From the NCBI RefSeq assembly GCF_014197205.1, contig NZ_JACIFD010000006.1:58630-122629 (forward strand): 64,000 nucleotides of DNA. Reading direction: 5' to 3'. Position numbers and translations under genes: made by a program. The notes below the pieces were generated by a model. The model saw nothing but the letters and a program-made list of their open reading frames with translations. It was not told where the DNA came from and did not search any database. The stretch comes from Canibacter oris (GTDB lineage Bacteria > Actinomycetota > Actinomycetes > Actinomycetales > Microbacteriaceae). Positions 47,113 to 57,339 of this stretch are shown piece after piece (positions within the stretch are counted from its first letter, which is position 1; every line of letters begins with the position of its first letter).

Positions 47113-48024
47113 TTAGAGCCCGGAGTAAGCGTGCAGGCCTTTGAAATAAACGTTTACGATTGCGAAATTAAAGATAACCGCACAGTAGCTGGCAACGGAT
47201 AGCCAAGCGGAGCGGGTGCCGCGCCAGCCACGGGTGGCGCGGGCGTGAATAAAACCAGCGTAAAGCACCCAGATGACAAAGGTCCAGACCTCTTTGACAT
47301 CCCAGCCCCAGTAGCGACTCCAGGCTTGTTCTGCCCAGATAGCGCCGGCAATGAGGGTGAATGTCCAGAATACGAAACCGATAATCGCGACACGATACGA
47401 GAAGCTTTCGAGCTGGTCGGCGTTTGGAATGCCGCGCAGCAGTTTCAGGGCGCGAGCAGCCCGCGGATTCTTGGTGGTTGCGCGCCAGTTTTGCAGCAAT
47501 TGTAGGGTTGAAAAGCCGAATGACAGGGTTAGGAAGCCTACTGCAAGAATCGCCACAATAATGTGGATCACCAACCAGTAAGAGTTAAGCGCAACCTCCA
47601 GGGGTGCGACTTCTACGTAGTAGTTAACGCGGGTGACGCCCAAAAACAACTCAACCAGGCCGGTCACGAGGGAGCCAAGATATCGCAGTTCGATGAAGAA
47701 CTGGGTGCCGAGGAACACCAGCACTGCTGCAAGAGTTGCGCTCAGCGCAAACTCATACATGTTCGCCCAGGGAACTCGGCCGGCACCGACTCCACGCAAA
47801 ATAGTTGCTGCCAGGTGTAGCAGCGCCGCAATCACGGTGAGAGAGTAGCCGATTTTGCCGTAGCGGGTGACGGCAGTTGTGGCTGTGCGGGAATCAGCCC
47901 GGCTCACCATGTCGAAAACATAGAAAACAAACGCCAGAGCGTAAATCACCATCGCCGCGGCCAGCGACTGCAGCGAGTATGTTTCGAGCGCGACCAGAGT
48001 ATCACTGTTTAACAAAAGATGCAC
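47113..48024 (-). CDS. ccsB: Cytochrome c biogenesis protein CcsB
   Basis: CcsA/CcsB-type haem-handling membrane protein (ResC equivalent) of system II cytochrome c maturation, 303 residues. About eight hydrophobic segments; the tryptophan-rich haem motif is seen as WAEQAWSRYWGWDVKEVW, with flanking His residues. Its usual partners ResB and CcdA are not in this window. GTG 48024 has TAGACT six bases upstream, predicting a leaderless message. Confidence 0.92.
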   Translation of the reverse strand: MHLLLNSDTLVALETYSLQSLAAAMVIYALAFVFYVFDMVSRADSRTATTAVTRYGKIGYSLTVIAALLHLAATILRGVGAGRVPWANMYEFALSATLAAVLVFLGTQFFIELRYLGSLVTGLVELFLGVTRVNYYVEVAPLEVALNSYWLVIHIIVAILAVGFLTLSFGFSTLQLLQNWRATTKNPRAARALKLLRGIPNADQLESFSYRVAIIGFVFWTFTLIAGAIWAEQAWSRYWGWDVKEVWTFVIWVLYAGFIHARATRGWRGTRSAWLSVASYCAVIFNFAIVNVYFKGLHAYSGL

Positions 48025-48030
48025 TTAATA

Positions 48031-48036
48031 AGTCTA
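48031..48036 (-). promoter_or_regulatory. -10 box, leaderless ccsB
   Basis: TAGACT (in TATAGACT) on the minus strand lies six bases before GTG 48024. Confidence 0.55.
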
Positions 48037-48237
48037 TAGCCTGCGCAGTGAAAATATGCAGCCAGTAGTATACAGCGTTATCAAAATGCTGCCGAGTGCG
48101 TCCGTCGCATGTTTGCGGGCGGTTTTGGTGGTGCACAGCCTTTGCATAGTGATCCCAGATGCGCCAGATTTTAGAAACGCATAATCAGGCTAGGTTTACT
48201 GAATGTTTACTGGCGGTGCTTTGTGGGTAAAAGAATA

Positions 48238-48263
48238 CCCCGGTTTTCATTGATTTTCCGGGG
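48238..48263 (-). terminator. Hairpin downstream of tRNA-Thr
   Basis: Six-bp CCCCGG/CCGGGG stem around a 14-base A/T-rich loop, five bases past the tRNA end; on the minus strand it is followed by GTATTCTTTT. Confidence 0.6.
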
Positions 48264-48267
48264 CTTT

Positions 48268-48343
48268 TGGAGCCGCCTGCGGGACTCGAACCCGCAACCT
48301 TCGCTTTACAAGAGCACTGCGCTACCGATTGCGCCAAGGCGGC
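48268..48343 (-). tRNA. tRNA-Thr (TGT)
   Basis: Acceptor GCCGCCT pairs with AGGCGGC; anticodon loop CTTGTAA gives TGT; T-loop TTCGAGT; CCA is encoded. The anticodon stem begins with a G-A mismatch and a U-G pair, otherwise a normal cloverleaf. Confidence 0.95.
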
Positions 48344-48382
48344 GTGTGCTTTAACCATGGCGGTTAGCACTTAGATAAGTAT

Positions 48383-48424
48383 AGCTAATGCCCAGCTGAA
48401 AATAAAATCAACTGGGCATTAGCT
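48383..48424 (-). terminator. 13-bp perfect inverted repeat after the DsbA-like gene
   Basis: AGCTAATGCCCAG (48383-48395) and CTGGGCATTAGCT (48412-48424) pair around a 16-base A/T-rich loop. It lies 27 bases downstream of the DsbA-like stop and 40 bases upstream of tRNA-Thr. Confidence 0.7.
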
Positions 48425-48451
48425 TCGGCATTTGGTTGCCGTGCTTGACAG

Positions 48452-49393
48452 CTAGTTTGAAGAGTTGGAGGTGCTGGTTCCCTGTAGTTTCTTGAGAATG
48501 AACTGCTCCAGGTCACCATCGCGCGGTTGGTACCACTGTTCGCCGTTAACAAGAACGGTTGGAGTTGAAACCAGAGTCTGTGGCTTTTCTGGATCCTGCA
48601 GCTCTCCAGTCTGCGGCACAGCTACCAGCGCAGTACCTTTTTCGATGCCGAGAATCTCAGTCTGCAGTACCTGCTTTGTGACGCGATCTAAAAATGGCGC
48701 GAATGGCAGGTTCGCGGCGCAGCTCTTAAGCTCTTCAGTCTGTGCTACACCCGCAGCGTAAGCGTGATCCAGTAGCTCCTGAGTGGTGAGACCGGTGGTG
48801 CCCTCAGCAGGCTGCACCTCGAAAAGTTTCTTGAACAGGCTGTAGGCCTGATCTGGCTGCTGCTCTACCACGCAGGCGAACAGGTTAGCGGCACGGGTTG
48901 AATACTTGGTGCCGGCAGACTGCGGATCTAGGAAGTTCACCGGCTGAATTTCCAGCTCGATGTCGCCCGCTCCGGTGTACTGCTCTAGCATGTTGCCGTA
49001 GGTTTGCTCAAAATTGTTGCAAGCAGGGCACATGAAGTCAACGAAAACGCGCACGTGCTGCGGCTTTTTGCTTGCGTCGTAGGCTGTTGGCTGGAAGTCA
49101 GCGCCCTCTTCAAGCTTTGCAGTTTCCGCAACCTTCAAATCTTTGCTAAACACCACACCGCCGGATGCCATATTCGCTGGGAATACCGCGGGACCAGCAG
49201 GGCGCAGCGTGTTGGTGATAACAATAGCTGCGATTGCCAGTAACGCAAGCACGGCTACCACAACACCACCCTGCATCAGCAGCCGGTTGCGCTTCTCACG
49301 CTGCTGCTGCGCCTGGCGCGCCACACGTGCCTGCTCCCGCGCCTGGGCGCGGCGTTCGTTTTTAGTTTGACGCTCAGTTCCCTGAGAATTCAT
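48452..49393 (-). CDS. Membrane-anchored DsbA-like thiol oxidoreductase
   Basis: About 313 residues. A charged N-terminus with many Arg/Gln precedes one transmembrane helix (GGVVVAVLALLAIAAIVI); the extracytoplasmic thioredoxin domain follows with the active site FMCPACNNFE (CPAC) and the cis-Pro region LVSTPTVLVNGEQW. Two more Cys occur (NLFACV, LKSCAANLP), perhaps a structural disulphide. This is the actinobacterial DsbA/Thioredoxin_4 type that oxidises exported proteins. ATG 49393 is chosen for AAAGGA seven bases upstream. A DsbB/VKOR partner is not seen here. Confidence 0.92.
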   Translation of the reverse strand: MNSQGTERQTKNERRAQAREQARVARQAQQQREKRNRLLMQGGVVVAVLALLAIAAIVITNTLRPAGPAVFPANMASGGVVFSKDLKVAETAKLEEGADFQPTAYDASKKPQHVRVFVDFMCPACNNFEQTYGNMLEQYTGAGDIELEIQPVNFLDPQSAGTKYSTRAANLFACVVEQQPDQAYSLFKKLFEVQPAEGTTGLTTQELLDHAYAAGVAQTEELKSCAANLPFAPFLDRVTKQVLQTEILGIEKGTALVAVPQTGELQDPEKPQTLVSTPTVLVNGEQWYQPRDGDLEQFILKKLQGTSTSNSSN

Positions 49394-49478
49394 ATGTTTT
49401 TCCTTTGTTGTTCGTAAAAGTTGCCACGAGAGCAACTGGTACTGCAGCTACCGCCTGCGCAAGTAGCTGTTGAAGGTC

Positions 49479-52130
49479 TTATTTTTTCTTGGTGTGCTTC
49501 TCCGTTTTCGCGCTGCCGTCTTCTGTCGGAGCGGTGTAGCTGAGCTGTGAGTCGTCGACCTGAGAGGTTTCGTCGAGCCCGCCACCGCTGAGCAGCGGAT
49601 GCTCAGCCGCGTCCGGCGTGCCCGGTTGCGCTGGCTGTACTTGCACTTCAAGGTTGTGGATCATGCCAAGTGACTCTTCTTTGATCTGGTCCATCATGGT
49701 GAGGAATAACTCGTAGCCCTCTCGCTGGTATTCCACAAGCGGATCACGCTGCGCCATCGCGCGCAGACCGATGCCTTCCTTGAGATACTCCATCTCGTAT
49801 AGATGATCACGCCAGTGGCGGTCAATTGTCGCCAGCACGACGCGGCGTTCAAGCTCCCGCATTGCAGGAGAGCCAAGTTGCTCTTCTCGTACAGCGTAGG
49901 CGTGCTCCGCATCGCTCATGATTTCGCTCAGCAGATAATCTTTGCCGTGTTTTTCGAGACGTCCGTTAGCTTCGCTCACAACCTCATCAACGGTGATTCC
50001 GATTGGGTAGAGCTGCTTCAAATCGTTCCACATTGCGTCGAGATCCCAGCCGCCGTTGGAATCCGCGTGGGAGTCAATAATCGCACTAATGGTGTCGCTG
50101 CGGAACTGCGCAATGCGATCAGAAATCTCGCCACCGTCAAGAATTTCACTGCGGTCACCATAAATCGCCTCGCGTTGCCGACTCAGCACATCGTCATATT
50201 TCAACACATTCTTGCGAATTTCCGCGTTACGAGCCTCCACTTGAGTCTGCGCTGACTGGATAGCACGGCTGACCAGTTTGCTTTCCAACTGGGTGTCGTC
50301 AGGGATGCCCGGACGGTTCATCAGCGCCTGCGCAGCTCCCTGCTTAAACAGGCGCATCAAGTTATCGGTCAGTGACAGATAGAAGCGGCTCTCGCCTGGG
50401 TCACCCTGGCGTCCGGAGCGACCACGCAGCTGATTATCGATGCGGCGCGACTCGTGCCGCTCAGTGCCTAGCACATACAGGCCACCGGTTGTCACAACCT
50501 TTTCAGCTTCGGCTGCAACCGCTGCTTTCACAGCTGCGAACACGCCCGGCCATGCTGCCTCATACTCTTCGGGGTTTTCATCGGCCGACAGGCCACGTGA
50601 AGCCATCTCCTGCACAGCTAAAAATTCTGCGTTACCGCCGAGCATGATGTCGGTGCCGCGGCCAGCCATATTGGTTGCCACAGTAACCGCGCCCAGGCGC
50701 CCAGCTTGCGCTACAATCGCAGCTTCGCGGCCGTGGTTCTTGGCGTTCAAAACTTCGTGGCGCACGCCCTGTTTCGCTAGCAGCCGAGACAGGTACTCGC
50801 TCTTTTCGACGCTGGTGGTGCCAACCAGCACTGGCTGCCCTTTCTCATGGCGCTCCACAATATCTTTCACAACGGCATCGAACTTCACCTGCTCATTCTT
50901 GTAAACGAGATCAGGCTGGTCGATCCGCTGCATTGGCTTATTGGTTGGAATCGGCACGACACCGAGCTTGTAGGTGCTCATGAACTCGGCAGCTTCAGTT
51001 TCTGCGGTGCCGGTCATGCCGCTGAGTTTATCGTAGAGGCGGAAGTAATTCTGCAGGGTAACGGTTGCCAGCATCTGATTTTCGGCTTTAACCTGCACCC
51101 CCTCTTTCGCTTCGATTGCCTGGTGCAGGCCCTCATTGTAGCGGCGTCCCGCGAGAATACGGCCGGTGTGCTCATCAACAATCATCACTTCACCGTTGAG
51201 CACCACATAGTCTTTATCGCGGGTGAACAGCGCGTTAGCTTTAATCGCGTTGTTGAGGAAGGAAATTAGTGGGGTGTTTACTGATTCGTACAGATTGGTG
51301 ATGCCGAGGTAATCTTCAACCTTTTCAATACCGCTTTCGAGCACACCGATGGTGCGTTTCTTCTCGTCAACCTCGTAGTCGACTCCGGGTTTGAGGGTTT
51401 TCGCAACCTTTGCGAAGTCAGTAAACCAGCGGTTAGCTTCACCCGATGCCGGGCCGGAAATAATCAACGGGGTACGTGCCTCGTCGATGAGGATAGAGTC
51501 GACCTCGTCGATAATCGCAAAGAAGTGCCCGCGCTGCACCCGCTCGGCAGCAGTGGCTGCCATATTGTCACGCAGGTAATCAAAACCGAATTCGTTGTTG
51601 GTGCCGTAAGTGATGTCGGCCTCATACTGTTTGCGACGCTCAGCCGGTGATTGCTGCGACAGAATGCACCCGGTGGTCATGCCCAGGGCGCGGAAAACAC
51701 GACCCATCAGGTCACTCTGATATTCCGCGAGGAAGTCGTTGACAGTCACGATGTGCACGCCCTTACCGGCGAGTGCATTAAGGTAGGCTGGCAGGGTTGC
51801 CACAAGGGTTTTACCCTCACCGGTCTTCATCTCGGAGATATTGCCGAGGTGGAGGTTTGCGCCACCCATAATCTGTACCGGGTACGGGGTGAGACCGATG
51901 GTGCGGCTAGCGGCTTCGCGCACCGCTGCAAACGCCTCCGGGAGCAGGTCATCCAGAGTTTCGCCGGCAGCCAGCCGCTCCCGGAACTCTGCGGTTTCAC
52001 CGCGCAGCTCTTCATCACTGAGCTCAGCGAAAGTATCGCGGAGGTTCTCCACCTGTTCCGCGATTTTCTCGAGCTTTTTCAGGGTGCGGCCTTCGCCAAT
52101 CCGCAGCAACTTCTCAATAACTTTTGCCAC
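49479..52130 (-). CDS. secA: Preprotein translocase ATPase SecA
   Basis: 883-residue motor of Sec export. N-terminal DEAD-like NBD1 with IQIMGG-type Q-motif region, [17 protein letters not shown] (Walker A), [17 protein letters not shown] (DEID/Walker B region), the preprotein cross-linking domain, NBD2 with [14 protein letters not shown] and [18 protein letters not shown], and the helical scaffold. The C-terminal Cys-rich zinc-binding tail is absent, as in many actinobacteria. GTG 52130 has TTGGAG seven bases upstream; a TATAGATT -10 lies near 52155-52162. Confidence 0.97.
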   Translation of the reverse strand: MAKVIEKLLRIGEGRTLKKLEKIAEQVENLRDTFAELSDEELRGETAEFRERLAAGETLDDLLPEAFAAVREAASRTIGLTPYPVQIMGGANLHLGNISEMKTGEGKTLVATLPAYLNALAGKGVHIVTVNDFLAEYQSDLMGRVFRALGMTTGCILSQQSPAERRKQYEADITYGTNNEFGFDYLRDNMAATAAERVQRGHFFAIIDEVDSILIDEARTPLIISGPASGEANRWFTDFAKVAKTLKPGVDYEVDEKKRTIGVLESGIEKVEDYLGITNLYESVNTPLISFLNNAIKANALFTRDKDYVVLNGEVMIVDEHTGRILAGRRYNEGLHQAIEAKEGVQVKAENQMLATVTLQNYFRLYDKLSGMTGTAETEAAEFMSTYKLGVVPIPTNKPMQRIDQPDLVYKNEQVKFDAVVKDIVERHEKGQPVLVGTTSVEKSEYLSRLLAKQGVRHEVLNAKNHGREAAIVAQAGRLGAVTVATNMAGRGTDIMLGGNAEFLAVQEMASRGLSADENPEEYEAAWPGVFAAVKAAVAAEAEKVVTTGGLYVLGTERHESRRIDNQLRGRSGRQGDPGESRFYLSLTDNLMRLFKQGAAQALMNRPGIPDDTQLESKLVSRAIQSAQTQVEARNAEIRKNVLKYDDVLSRQREAIYGDRSEILDGGEISDRIAQFRSDTISAIIDSHADSNGGWDLDAMWNDLKQLYPIGITVDEVVSEANGRLEKHGKDYLLSEIMSDAEHAYAVREEQLGSPAMRELERRVVLATIDRHWRDHLYEMEYLKEGIGLRAMAQRDPLVEYQREGYELFLTMMDQIKEESLGMIHNLEVQVQPAQPGTPDAAEHPLLSGGGLDETSQVDDSQLSYTAPTEDGSAKTEKHTKKK

Positions 52131-52213
52131 TTTTGTGCTCCAATTTGTGGATCAATCTATACCTGTGCCCAAAGACACTCGCCTAAAGACACTCTAACTT
52201 CAAGCCTACCAAC

Positions 52214-52251
52214 TTTCAGCGCCTTGCTTCCTGTGAAACAAGGCGCTGAAA
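52214..52251 (-). terminator. Hairpin between hpf and secA
   Basis: 13-bp perfect stem (52214-52226 with 52239-52251) and a 12-base loop, downstream of the hpf stop; no T-tract. Flanking CCAACT/AGTTGG could extend the structure. Confidence 0.7.
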
Positions 52252-52278
52252 AACGGTAGTTGGCTTAGAATTTATGCG

Positions 52279-52917
52279 CTATGCTTCCTCGGTGAGCGAA
52301 ATTACGCCGTAGTTCCAGCCTTTGCGGCGGTAAACCACGCTCGGCTGGTTGTTGGCTTCGTCGATGAAGAGGAAGAAATCGTGCCCGACCAGCTCCATCC
52401 TGTCAACTGCGGCATCGGCAGACATAACCTCGGCAGGGAAACTCTTGTGCCGAATCACAACCGGGGTGTAGTCAGATTCTGCCTCCGGGTTTACGGCGGC
52501 ATCGGCGGCGTCGCTCGCCGTGGCACCGGTGAGCAACTCGACATCTGCCGGGGTGACATCAAGGGTGTCGAAGCCGTGGGCTGCAACGGTGCCCAGGCTG
52601 GGCTTGCCGCGCTTATGATCAGCGCGCCGCTTATCTTTGTGTCGGCGAATCCGCTCCAGTAGTCGGCCGTAAGCGATATCGAAGGCGCTGAATTTATCTG
52701 TGGCGGTTGCCTCCGCCCGAATTACCGGGCCCACCCCGGTCACGGTCAGCTCTACATGGTCGCCGTACACTGGGCTCTTATCGCTGGTGCGAGAAACTCG
52801 CGCTTCAAAGAGCAGTGCCTTCGGTAAGAGAGTGGAGATTTTCTCGATTTTTGCCGCAACATAATTTTCGAATCGATCGGTGATAGTCACGCTGCGACCG
52901 TGGATCTTAACTTCCAT
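52279..52917 (-). CDS. hpf: Long-form ribosome hibernation promoting factor
   Basis: Dimerises 70S ribosomes into inactive 100S particles under stress. N-terminal HPF/YfiA domain begins MEVKIHGRSVTITDRFENYVA and contains AEATATDKFSAFDIAYGRLLERIRR-type basic sequence; the C-terminal dimerisation domain has VVIRHKSFPAEVMSADAAV, MELVGHDFFLFID and VVYRRKGWNYGVISL. ATG 52917 is chosen for the strong GAGGAGG upstream. About 212 residues, normal for long HPF. It lies upstream of secA, as in many actinobacteria. Confidence 0.96.
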   Translation of the reverse strand: MEVKIHGRSVTITDRFENYVAAKIEKISTLLPKALLFEARVSRTSDKSPVYGDHVELTVTGVGPVIRAEATATDKFSAFDIAYGRLLERIRRHKDKRRADHKRGKPSLGTVAAHGFDTLDVTPADVELLTGATASDAADAAVNPEAESDYTPVVIRHKSFPAEVMSADAAVDRMELVGHDFFLFIDEANNQPSVVYRRKGWNYGVISLTEEA

Positions 52918-53024
52918 GTTAGCCTCCTCTGTATGCAACAAGGCGGGCAGCGGGTTCGCGTGCCCCGCCTTAATAACAGGCTACTCCTAAGTGCCGCAAA
53001 CACCAAGAGAAAAGCCACAAAATT

Positions 53025-53789
53025 TTACTGAGAAAGCGGTGTTAAACAGCTCGGTTTTGCCGGGGGTGGATTATCCCGCCGTAACGCAACACACAGTGTC
53101 ACCGCGGCAGCCACCGTAAACCCTGCCTGGTGCAGTGTCTGCTGCGCCGCCAGGAGGGAAGCTCCGGTGGTGCACACATCGTCAACTAGGATAATCTGTT
53201 TACCGCGCAGGCGCGGCGTATCTCTGCCGCGTAGCGTGAGCAGGGCCGCGTTCGCGCGGCGCGCTGCAGCGCTAAGCCCTACCTGGCCTTGCCTACCGGC
53301 AGTGGCGCGCAGCGCTGGCACGAGACGGGCGGGATTAAGCCCGGCGCGTTGTAGCAGCAGGGTGAGGTGATCATAGCCGCGCTGCCGCACCCGGCTGGTG
53401 CGGGAAGGCAACGGAACCACCACGAACTCTGCTTTGCGCGGAGCCTGGCGGGTAAGCTCCTGCAGCGCAGTCACGAGGGTGCGACGCAGCGGCGGGGCTA
53501 GCAGTGCAGCGTGCTGCGGGGTGTCACCGTGTTTAAAATGCACCAACAGCTTTTGCGGTGCTCCGCTGTAAACAGCTGCGCTGTAGACTCTGAGCGGTGG
53601 CCCGGCGGGGGTTGGAAGCAGGGTGCGCAGCGGGGCGGCGGGCAGCGCGTGCAGTCGGCGTTTGCAGCCAGCGCACAGGCTTAAACCGTGACGCCCGCAG
53701 CAGCAGCACTGCGCCGGCAACACGAAGCTACGGCACTGCGACAATAGCTGCAGGGCTACGGCTAGGTATGACATCTTGAGGGTGCTCAT
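53025..53789 (-). CDS. comFC: ComF/GntX-family phosphoribosyltransferase
   Basis: 254 residues. An N-terminal zinc-finger (CCCCGRHGLSLCAGCKRR) is followed by the PRTase domain with FKHGD, VPLPSRTSRVRQRGYDHL and the PRPP motif IILVDDVCTTGASLLAA. ComFC proteins take part in DNA uptake in competent bacteria, but in actinobacteria the gene is conserved beside mtrAB-lpqB and hpf without a proven role. ATG 53789 is used; ATG 53774 is an alternative. A TACTTT box lies five bases before ATG 53789. Confidence 0.9.
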   Translation of the reverse strand: MSTLKMSYLAVALQLLSQCRSFVLPAQCCCCGRHGLSLCAGCKRRLHALPAAPLRTLLPTPAGPPLRVYSAAVYSGAPQKLLVHFKHGDTPQHAALLAPPLRRTLVTALQELTRQAPRKAEFVVVPLPSRTSRVRQRGYDHLTLLLQRAGLNPARLVPALRATAGRQGQVGLSAAARRANAALLTLRGRDTPRLRGKQIILVDDVCTTGASLLAAQQTLHQAGFTVAAAVTLCVALRRDNPPPAKPSCLTPLSQ

Positions 53790-53923
53790 GTCTTAAAGTA
53801 TCGGATCCCGGTCGTGCGCGATGGCAGCGGGTCCGCAAAGCGGTGCAAAACACGGTTTTCCACAGCGCGGCGGCTCTTAATTGGGGGCGGCGGAGCGCAA
53901 TGAGGTGGCGGCGCCGCAGAATC

Positions 53924-55620
53924 CTAGTTGTTTTTGATAAGCAGGTTGACGTCGCTGAAAATTTGTTCCCACCGCGAATTGCCCTGTGGCCGATAAACTT
54001 TGCCGTCGCCGCCTAACACCCGTAGGCTGTTTGTACGCCACGTGCCAGAGATTGCGGTGCCGCCGGGCACGATGCCGCGATCCACCCCAAATAATCCGAC
54101 ACCGCCGACGGTAACCTTACTGCTGCCACCAGCGCTGCTGCTGAGGATCGCGATGCGAGAGCTGTCGAGCCAGGCCAAATCAATAGGTGCCCCGGCGCTG
54201 TGTGCCACCAATTGAAAACTGCTGCCGAGACCGAGCGGCAGCCCCAGCGCGTCACGGCGCACTTCGGTAACCATGACCTGGGTGCCAACACTGGTTGTGA
54301 GCATCACGGCCAGCTTCGAACCATCAGGCGAGAGTCGGATGCCGTGCACGGTTGCGGGCGCAAAACTCGGCATTGCAAACTCGAAAGTTTTATTGCTCGC
54401 ATTGGACACTTGTAATAGTGCTTGATCAGCAGCGGTGGCTGACCACACGAATCCCCAGCGGTCAATGGTTGGCGGTCGCAGTTGTGGACGAGTGTCAATA
54501 AGGTGGGTGCCGCCGGAGTTTACCAGATGCACCCCGTCACGGTTCAATACTGCCGCGGCTGCGGCGCTGTTTTGAATAGAGATTTCCAGTGGATCAAGCT
54601 GCACCAACTGTGCGCTCAAAGGGTGCACGGTTTTAATGCCAGAATTATTGTAAGACAGCACCTCTTGCCCGGACAGCATAAAATGCGCGGCGTGCTCGCT
54701 CGCCAGCTCCGGCCGGGAAACTCCCCCGGTTAGCAGGGTTCCGGTGGGGGTTACCAGCTTGTAAGTGTTGATGGCGTCAAAGGCGCTGAGTGTCCCGGCT
54801 AGCTGCAGCCGAATTAAATCTAATTGCCCCTCGGAGTAAGGTTCCGCGCTGTCATTGATTTCAATAATTGCTTCGCCGCCCTTTACCGTGACATTGCTGG
54901 TAAGCTCGGTTCTTTCATTAAAAGCTGAGTGCAGAGACTCGCGGTAGGGCTGCTGGGGGCCGCCAAAAAGTTGTTTAATAGCGGTTGAAAGCTGTGTTGT
55001 GTCGCGGGCAAACCAGCGCTGCTCCTCGACGGTTTCACCGGTTGCCGTGAGAAAGGTCAGCGGATGCGGCTCCCAAATTGCGGTGAAGGTGGTGCGATCA
55101 AGCACGATGCCGCTTGGGGCAGAGCTGATGCGCCACTGGTCGTCAACCTGAACGAACTCGAAAAGCAGTTCTTTCGGGTCGTTACGCGGATTTTCGAGCC
55201 GCAAAAACCCCTGCTCGTTAACGGTCGCGGTCGGCACCACCGTGATTTTGCCGCGCGCCATAGTGCCGCCAGCTGCGGCGTCTGCCGCGCTACTGGAAAG
55301 CTCCGTGTAGCTGCGCTGGTTTCATCTATTAGCACAGTCGCTCGGGGATCCCAATGCGCTGCATAAGCTGGAGCAAGGTATTCGCGTGCCACCGCAAAAT
55401 TGTCTTCGGCGGAAGCTGCCGCCGCCAAAAAACCACGCGCAATTTCCTCGGGAGAAGCGTCCGGCAAAGGACTGGCGGGGTTAAACTGCAGCGATTTTTC
55501 GGCTTGCTCTAGATTCGAGAGTCCCACCATAACCTCGCTGCTGCGCGGCACAGCTTGACATCCTGCCAGTACCAAAACACTCAGTATGACAGCCAGGAAA
55601 CGAGAAATCTGTCGCGACAT
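53924..55620 (-). pseudogene. lpqB: lpqB, interrupted by a one-base frameshift
   Basis: Lipoprotein that modulates the MtrB sensor. ATG 55620 starts a lipoprotein signal with lipobox LVLAGC, then the N-terminal domain up to PRATVLIDE. The reading then continues out of frame, while the frame from about 55321 down to 53924 encodes the rest: SSSAADAAAGGTMARGKITVV, the GerMN-like domain and the beta-propeller (for example DRWGFVWSATAADQ). The join needs one extra base between about 55322 and 55262; an added A in the AAA of GATGAAACC would give IDENQRSYTELSSS. Joined, the product has the usual length of about 565 residues. It may be a real mutation or a sequencing error. It overlaps mtrB by one base. 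Confidence 0.85.
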
Positions 55621-57323
55621 TACCGCCCCTTTCGCAGCAGCCAGCGGCGGGGCCGATCCACCCACCCCGTTGTTAAAGTATCACCCGCTTGCTCTTCGGG
55701 CTGCAGCGGCAACGGCGACAGGAAGCTGTCATCCTGCTCGCGGCGTGGCAACGTGAGACGGAAATTACTGCCTTGCTGGGGCTCGGACCACACTTCGATG
55801 CGGCCACCGTGCACTGCGGCATCTTCCTGCGCGATTGCGAGACCCAGACCGGTGCCGCCGAGTGTGCGTTTGCGGGCCGGGTCAGCGCGCCAAAACCTAT
55901 CAAACACCCGCTGTGTCTGTTCTTTAGTCATGCCGATGCCGTGATCGCGCACGGTGACTGCGAGGGCTGTGGAGTTAGAGTCGATGGTGACCACGATTGG
56001 GCGGCCTTCTCCGTGCTCAATGGCGTTGCCGATGAGGTTTGACAGGATGCGGCGGATCCGGCGCGCGTCAACATCAAGCGAGGTGTAACCGCCGAGCGGC
56101 CGAACCTCAATGACACTGCGTGACAACGGCTGCAGCTGCGCCACAATGTTGTGGGTTAAGTCGACAATGTTGGTGGGTTCGGTTTCAAGTTGGATGCGGC
56201 CTGCGTCATAGCGGGAAATCTCTAGCAGGTCACCTAGCAGCCCTTCGAAACGGTCGATTTGATCGCTCAACACCTTCGCGGCGCGCTGCTGCGATTCGGG
56301 GTCAGAGCTTGCGGTGAGCACGTCGCTGGCGAGTTTAATCGTGGTTAATGGGGTGCGCAGCTCGTGCGACACGTCAGATACGAAGCGCTGTTGCATGGTG
56401 GAGAGATGATCGAGCTCGTCAATACGCGCTTTTAGGGTGTCGGCCATTTCGTTGAAGTTGTCTGCCAGCTCATCAAAGTGGGAATCGTTTTGGTGACTCA
56501 TGCGTGCGGCGAGGTTACCGTCAGCGAGCTCCCGACTCACCCGCGCTGTGTGCCGCACTGGTTGCGCAATGCGGGCGGTCGCAAACCAGGCGGTGAAAGC
56601 GATGAAAATCAGCAGCACAAAACCGGTGGCGATGAGAATGCGAGAGATTAACTGCAGGGAGTTTTCTGTCTCGTCAAACGAGTAATAGATGAAGAGATTG
56701 TAGGTACCAACGCCGCTCGGGAAGTTGAGGCTAGTGCCGACAATCATACCCGGGGTGGTGGTGTCTGAAAAGTTAGGGTTGGTTATCTCACTGTACTGCC
56801 ACACCTGCGGGTGTGAGCCGCTGTTGAGCTTGTCACTTAGCGCGGGGCTTACAGTTTCTTGCACCCCGGGACCTGTTACGAAATCTAGCGGTGCTTCGAG
56901 CGACTGCTGCTGTCCCGGTGCACGGCGTACGTAAATCAGCTGGCTGGAACTGGTATCTCTGATGGTGCCGCGCACAGCCAGCATCAAGTTAGAGAAGCTG
57001 CCGCGATCGCTGACCTCGGCGCGATCAATTTGCTGCTGTGCAGATACCGTGGTGCGGGCACTGTCGTTTAGAGCGGCCTGCACCCGGCTCTGTACAAGAT
57101 TCTCGCCGACGGAGCTGATGATGACGCCGCCGGTGATGGTGGTCATCACCATGGTTGCCAACACAATCATGGTGATGGTGCGTAGACTGAGGGAATGCTG
57201 CCAACGGCGGCGAAAATTTCCGAGCAATGGGTCACTAAAGCGATACCAGCGCAGTTGCAGCTTGCGCATCCGCAAATAGAGCGGATTACGGCCGGTGCCA
57301 GAGGCTGCTGCTGTGTGATCCAT
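55620..57323 (-). CDS. mtrB: Sensor histidine kinase MtrB
   Basis: About 567 residues. Two transmembrane helices (IVLATMVMTTITGGVIISSV and the FVLLIFIAFTAWF region) flank an extracytoplasmic sensor; HAMP follows (RIAQPVRHTARVSRELADGNL), then HisKA with FVSDVSHELRTPLTTI (phospho-His) and HATPase with NLIGNAIEHGEGRP, RDHGIGMTKEQ and LGGTGLGLAIAQ. Partner of MtrA upstream; regulates cell-wall and division genes. ATG 57323 is preferred; TTG 57329 is two codons longer. A one-base overlap joins it to lpqB. Confidence 0.96.
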   Translation of the reverse strand: MDHTAAASGTGRNPLYLRMRKLQLRWYRFSDPLLGNFRRRWQHSLSLRTITMIVLATMVMTTITGGVIISSVGENLVQSRVQAALNDSARTTVSAQQQIDRAEVSDRGSFSNLMLAVRGTIRDTSSSQLIYVRRAPGQQQSLEAPLDFVTGPGVQETVSPALSDKLNSGSHPQVWQYSEITNPNFSDTTTPGMIVGTSLNFPSGVGTYNLFIYYSFDETENSLQLISRILIATGFVLLIFIAFTAWFATARIAQPVRHTARVSRELADGNLAARMSHQNDSHFDELADNFNEMADTLKARIDELDHLSTMQQRFVSDVSHELRTPLTTIKLASDVLTASSDPESQQRAAKVLSDQIDRFEGLLGDLLEISRYDAGRIQLETEPTNIVDLTHNIVAQLQPLSRSVIEVRPLGGYTSLDVDARRIRRILSNLIGNAIEHGEGRPIVVTIDSNSTALAVTVRDHGIGMTKEQTQRVFDRFWRADPARKRTLGGTGLGLAIAQEDAAVHGGRIEVWSEPQQGSNFRLTLPRREQDDSFLSPLPLQPEEQAGDTLTTGWVDRPRRWLLRKGR

Positions 57324-57329
57324 AAGCAA

Positions 57330-57335
57330 AATTTA
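57330..57335 (-). promoter_or_regulatory. Possible internal -10 box before mtrB
   Basis: TAAATT on the minus strand lies six bases before ATG 57323, between mtrA and mtrB. Confidence 0.3.
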
Positions 57336-57339
57336 TGGT

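Noticed and set aside
48044..48237. About 200 bases between ccsB and tRNA-Thr
   Set aside because: No frame, hairpin or RNA family was recognised; listed as empty.
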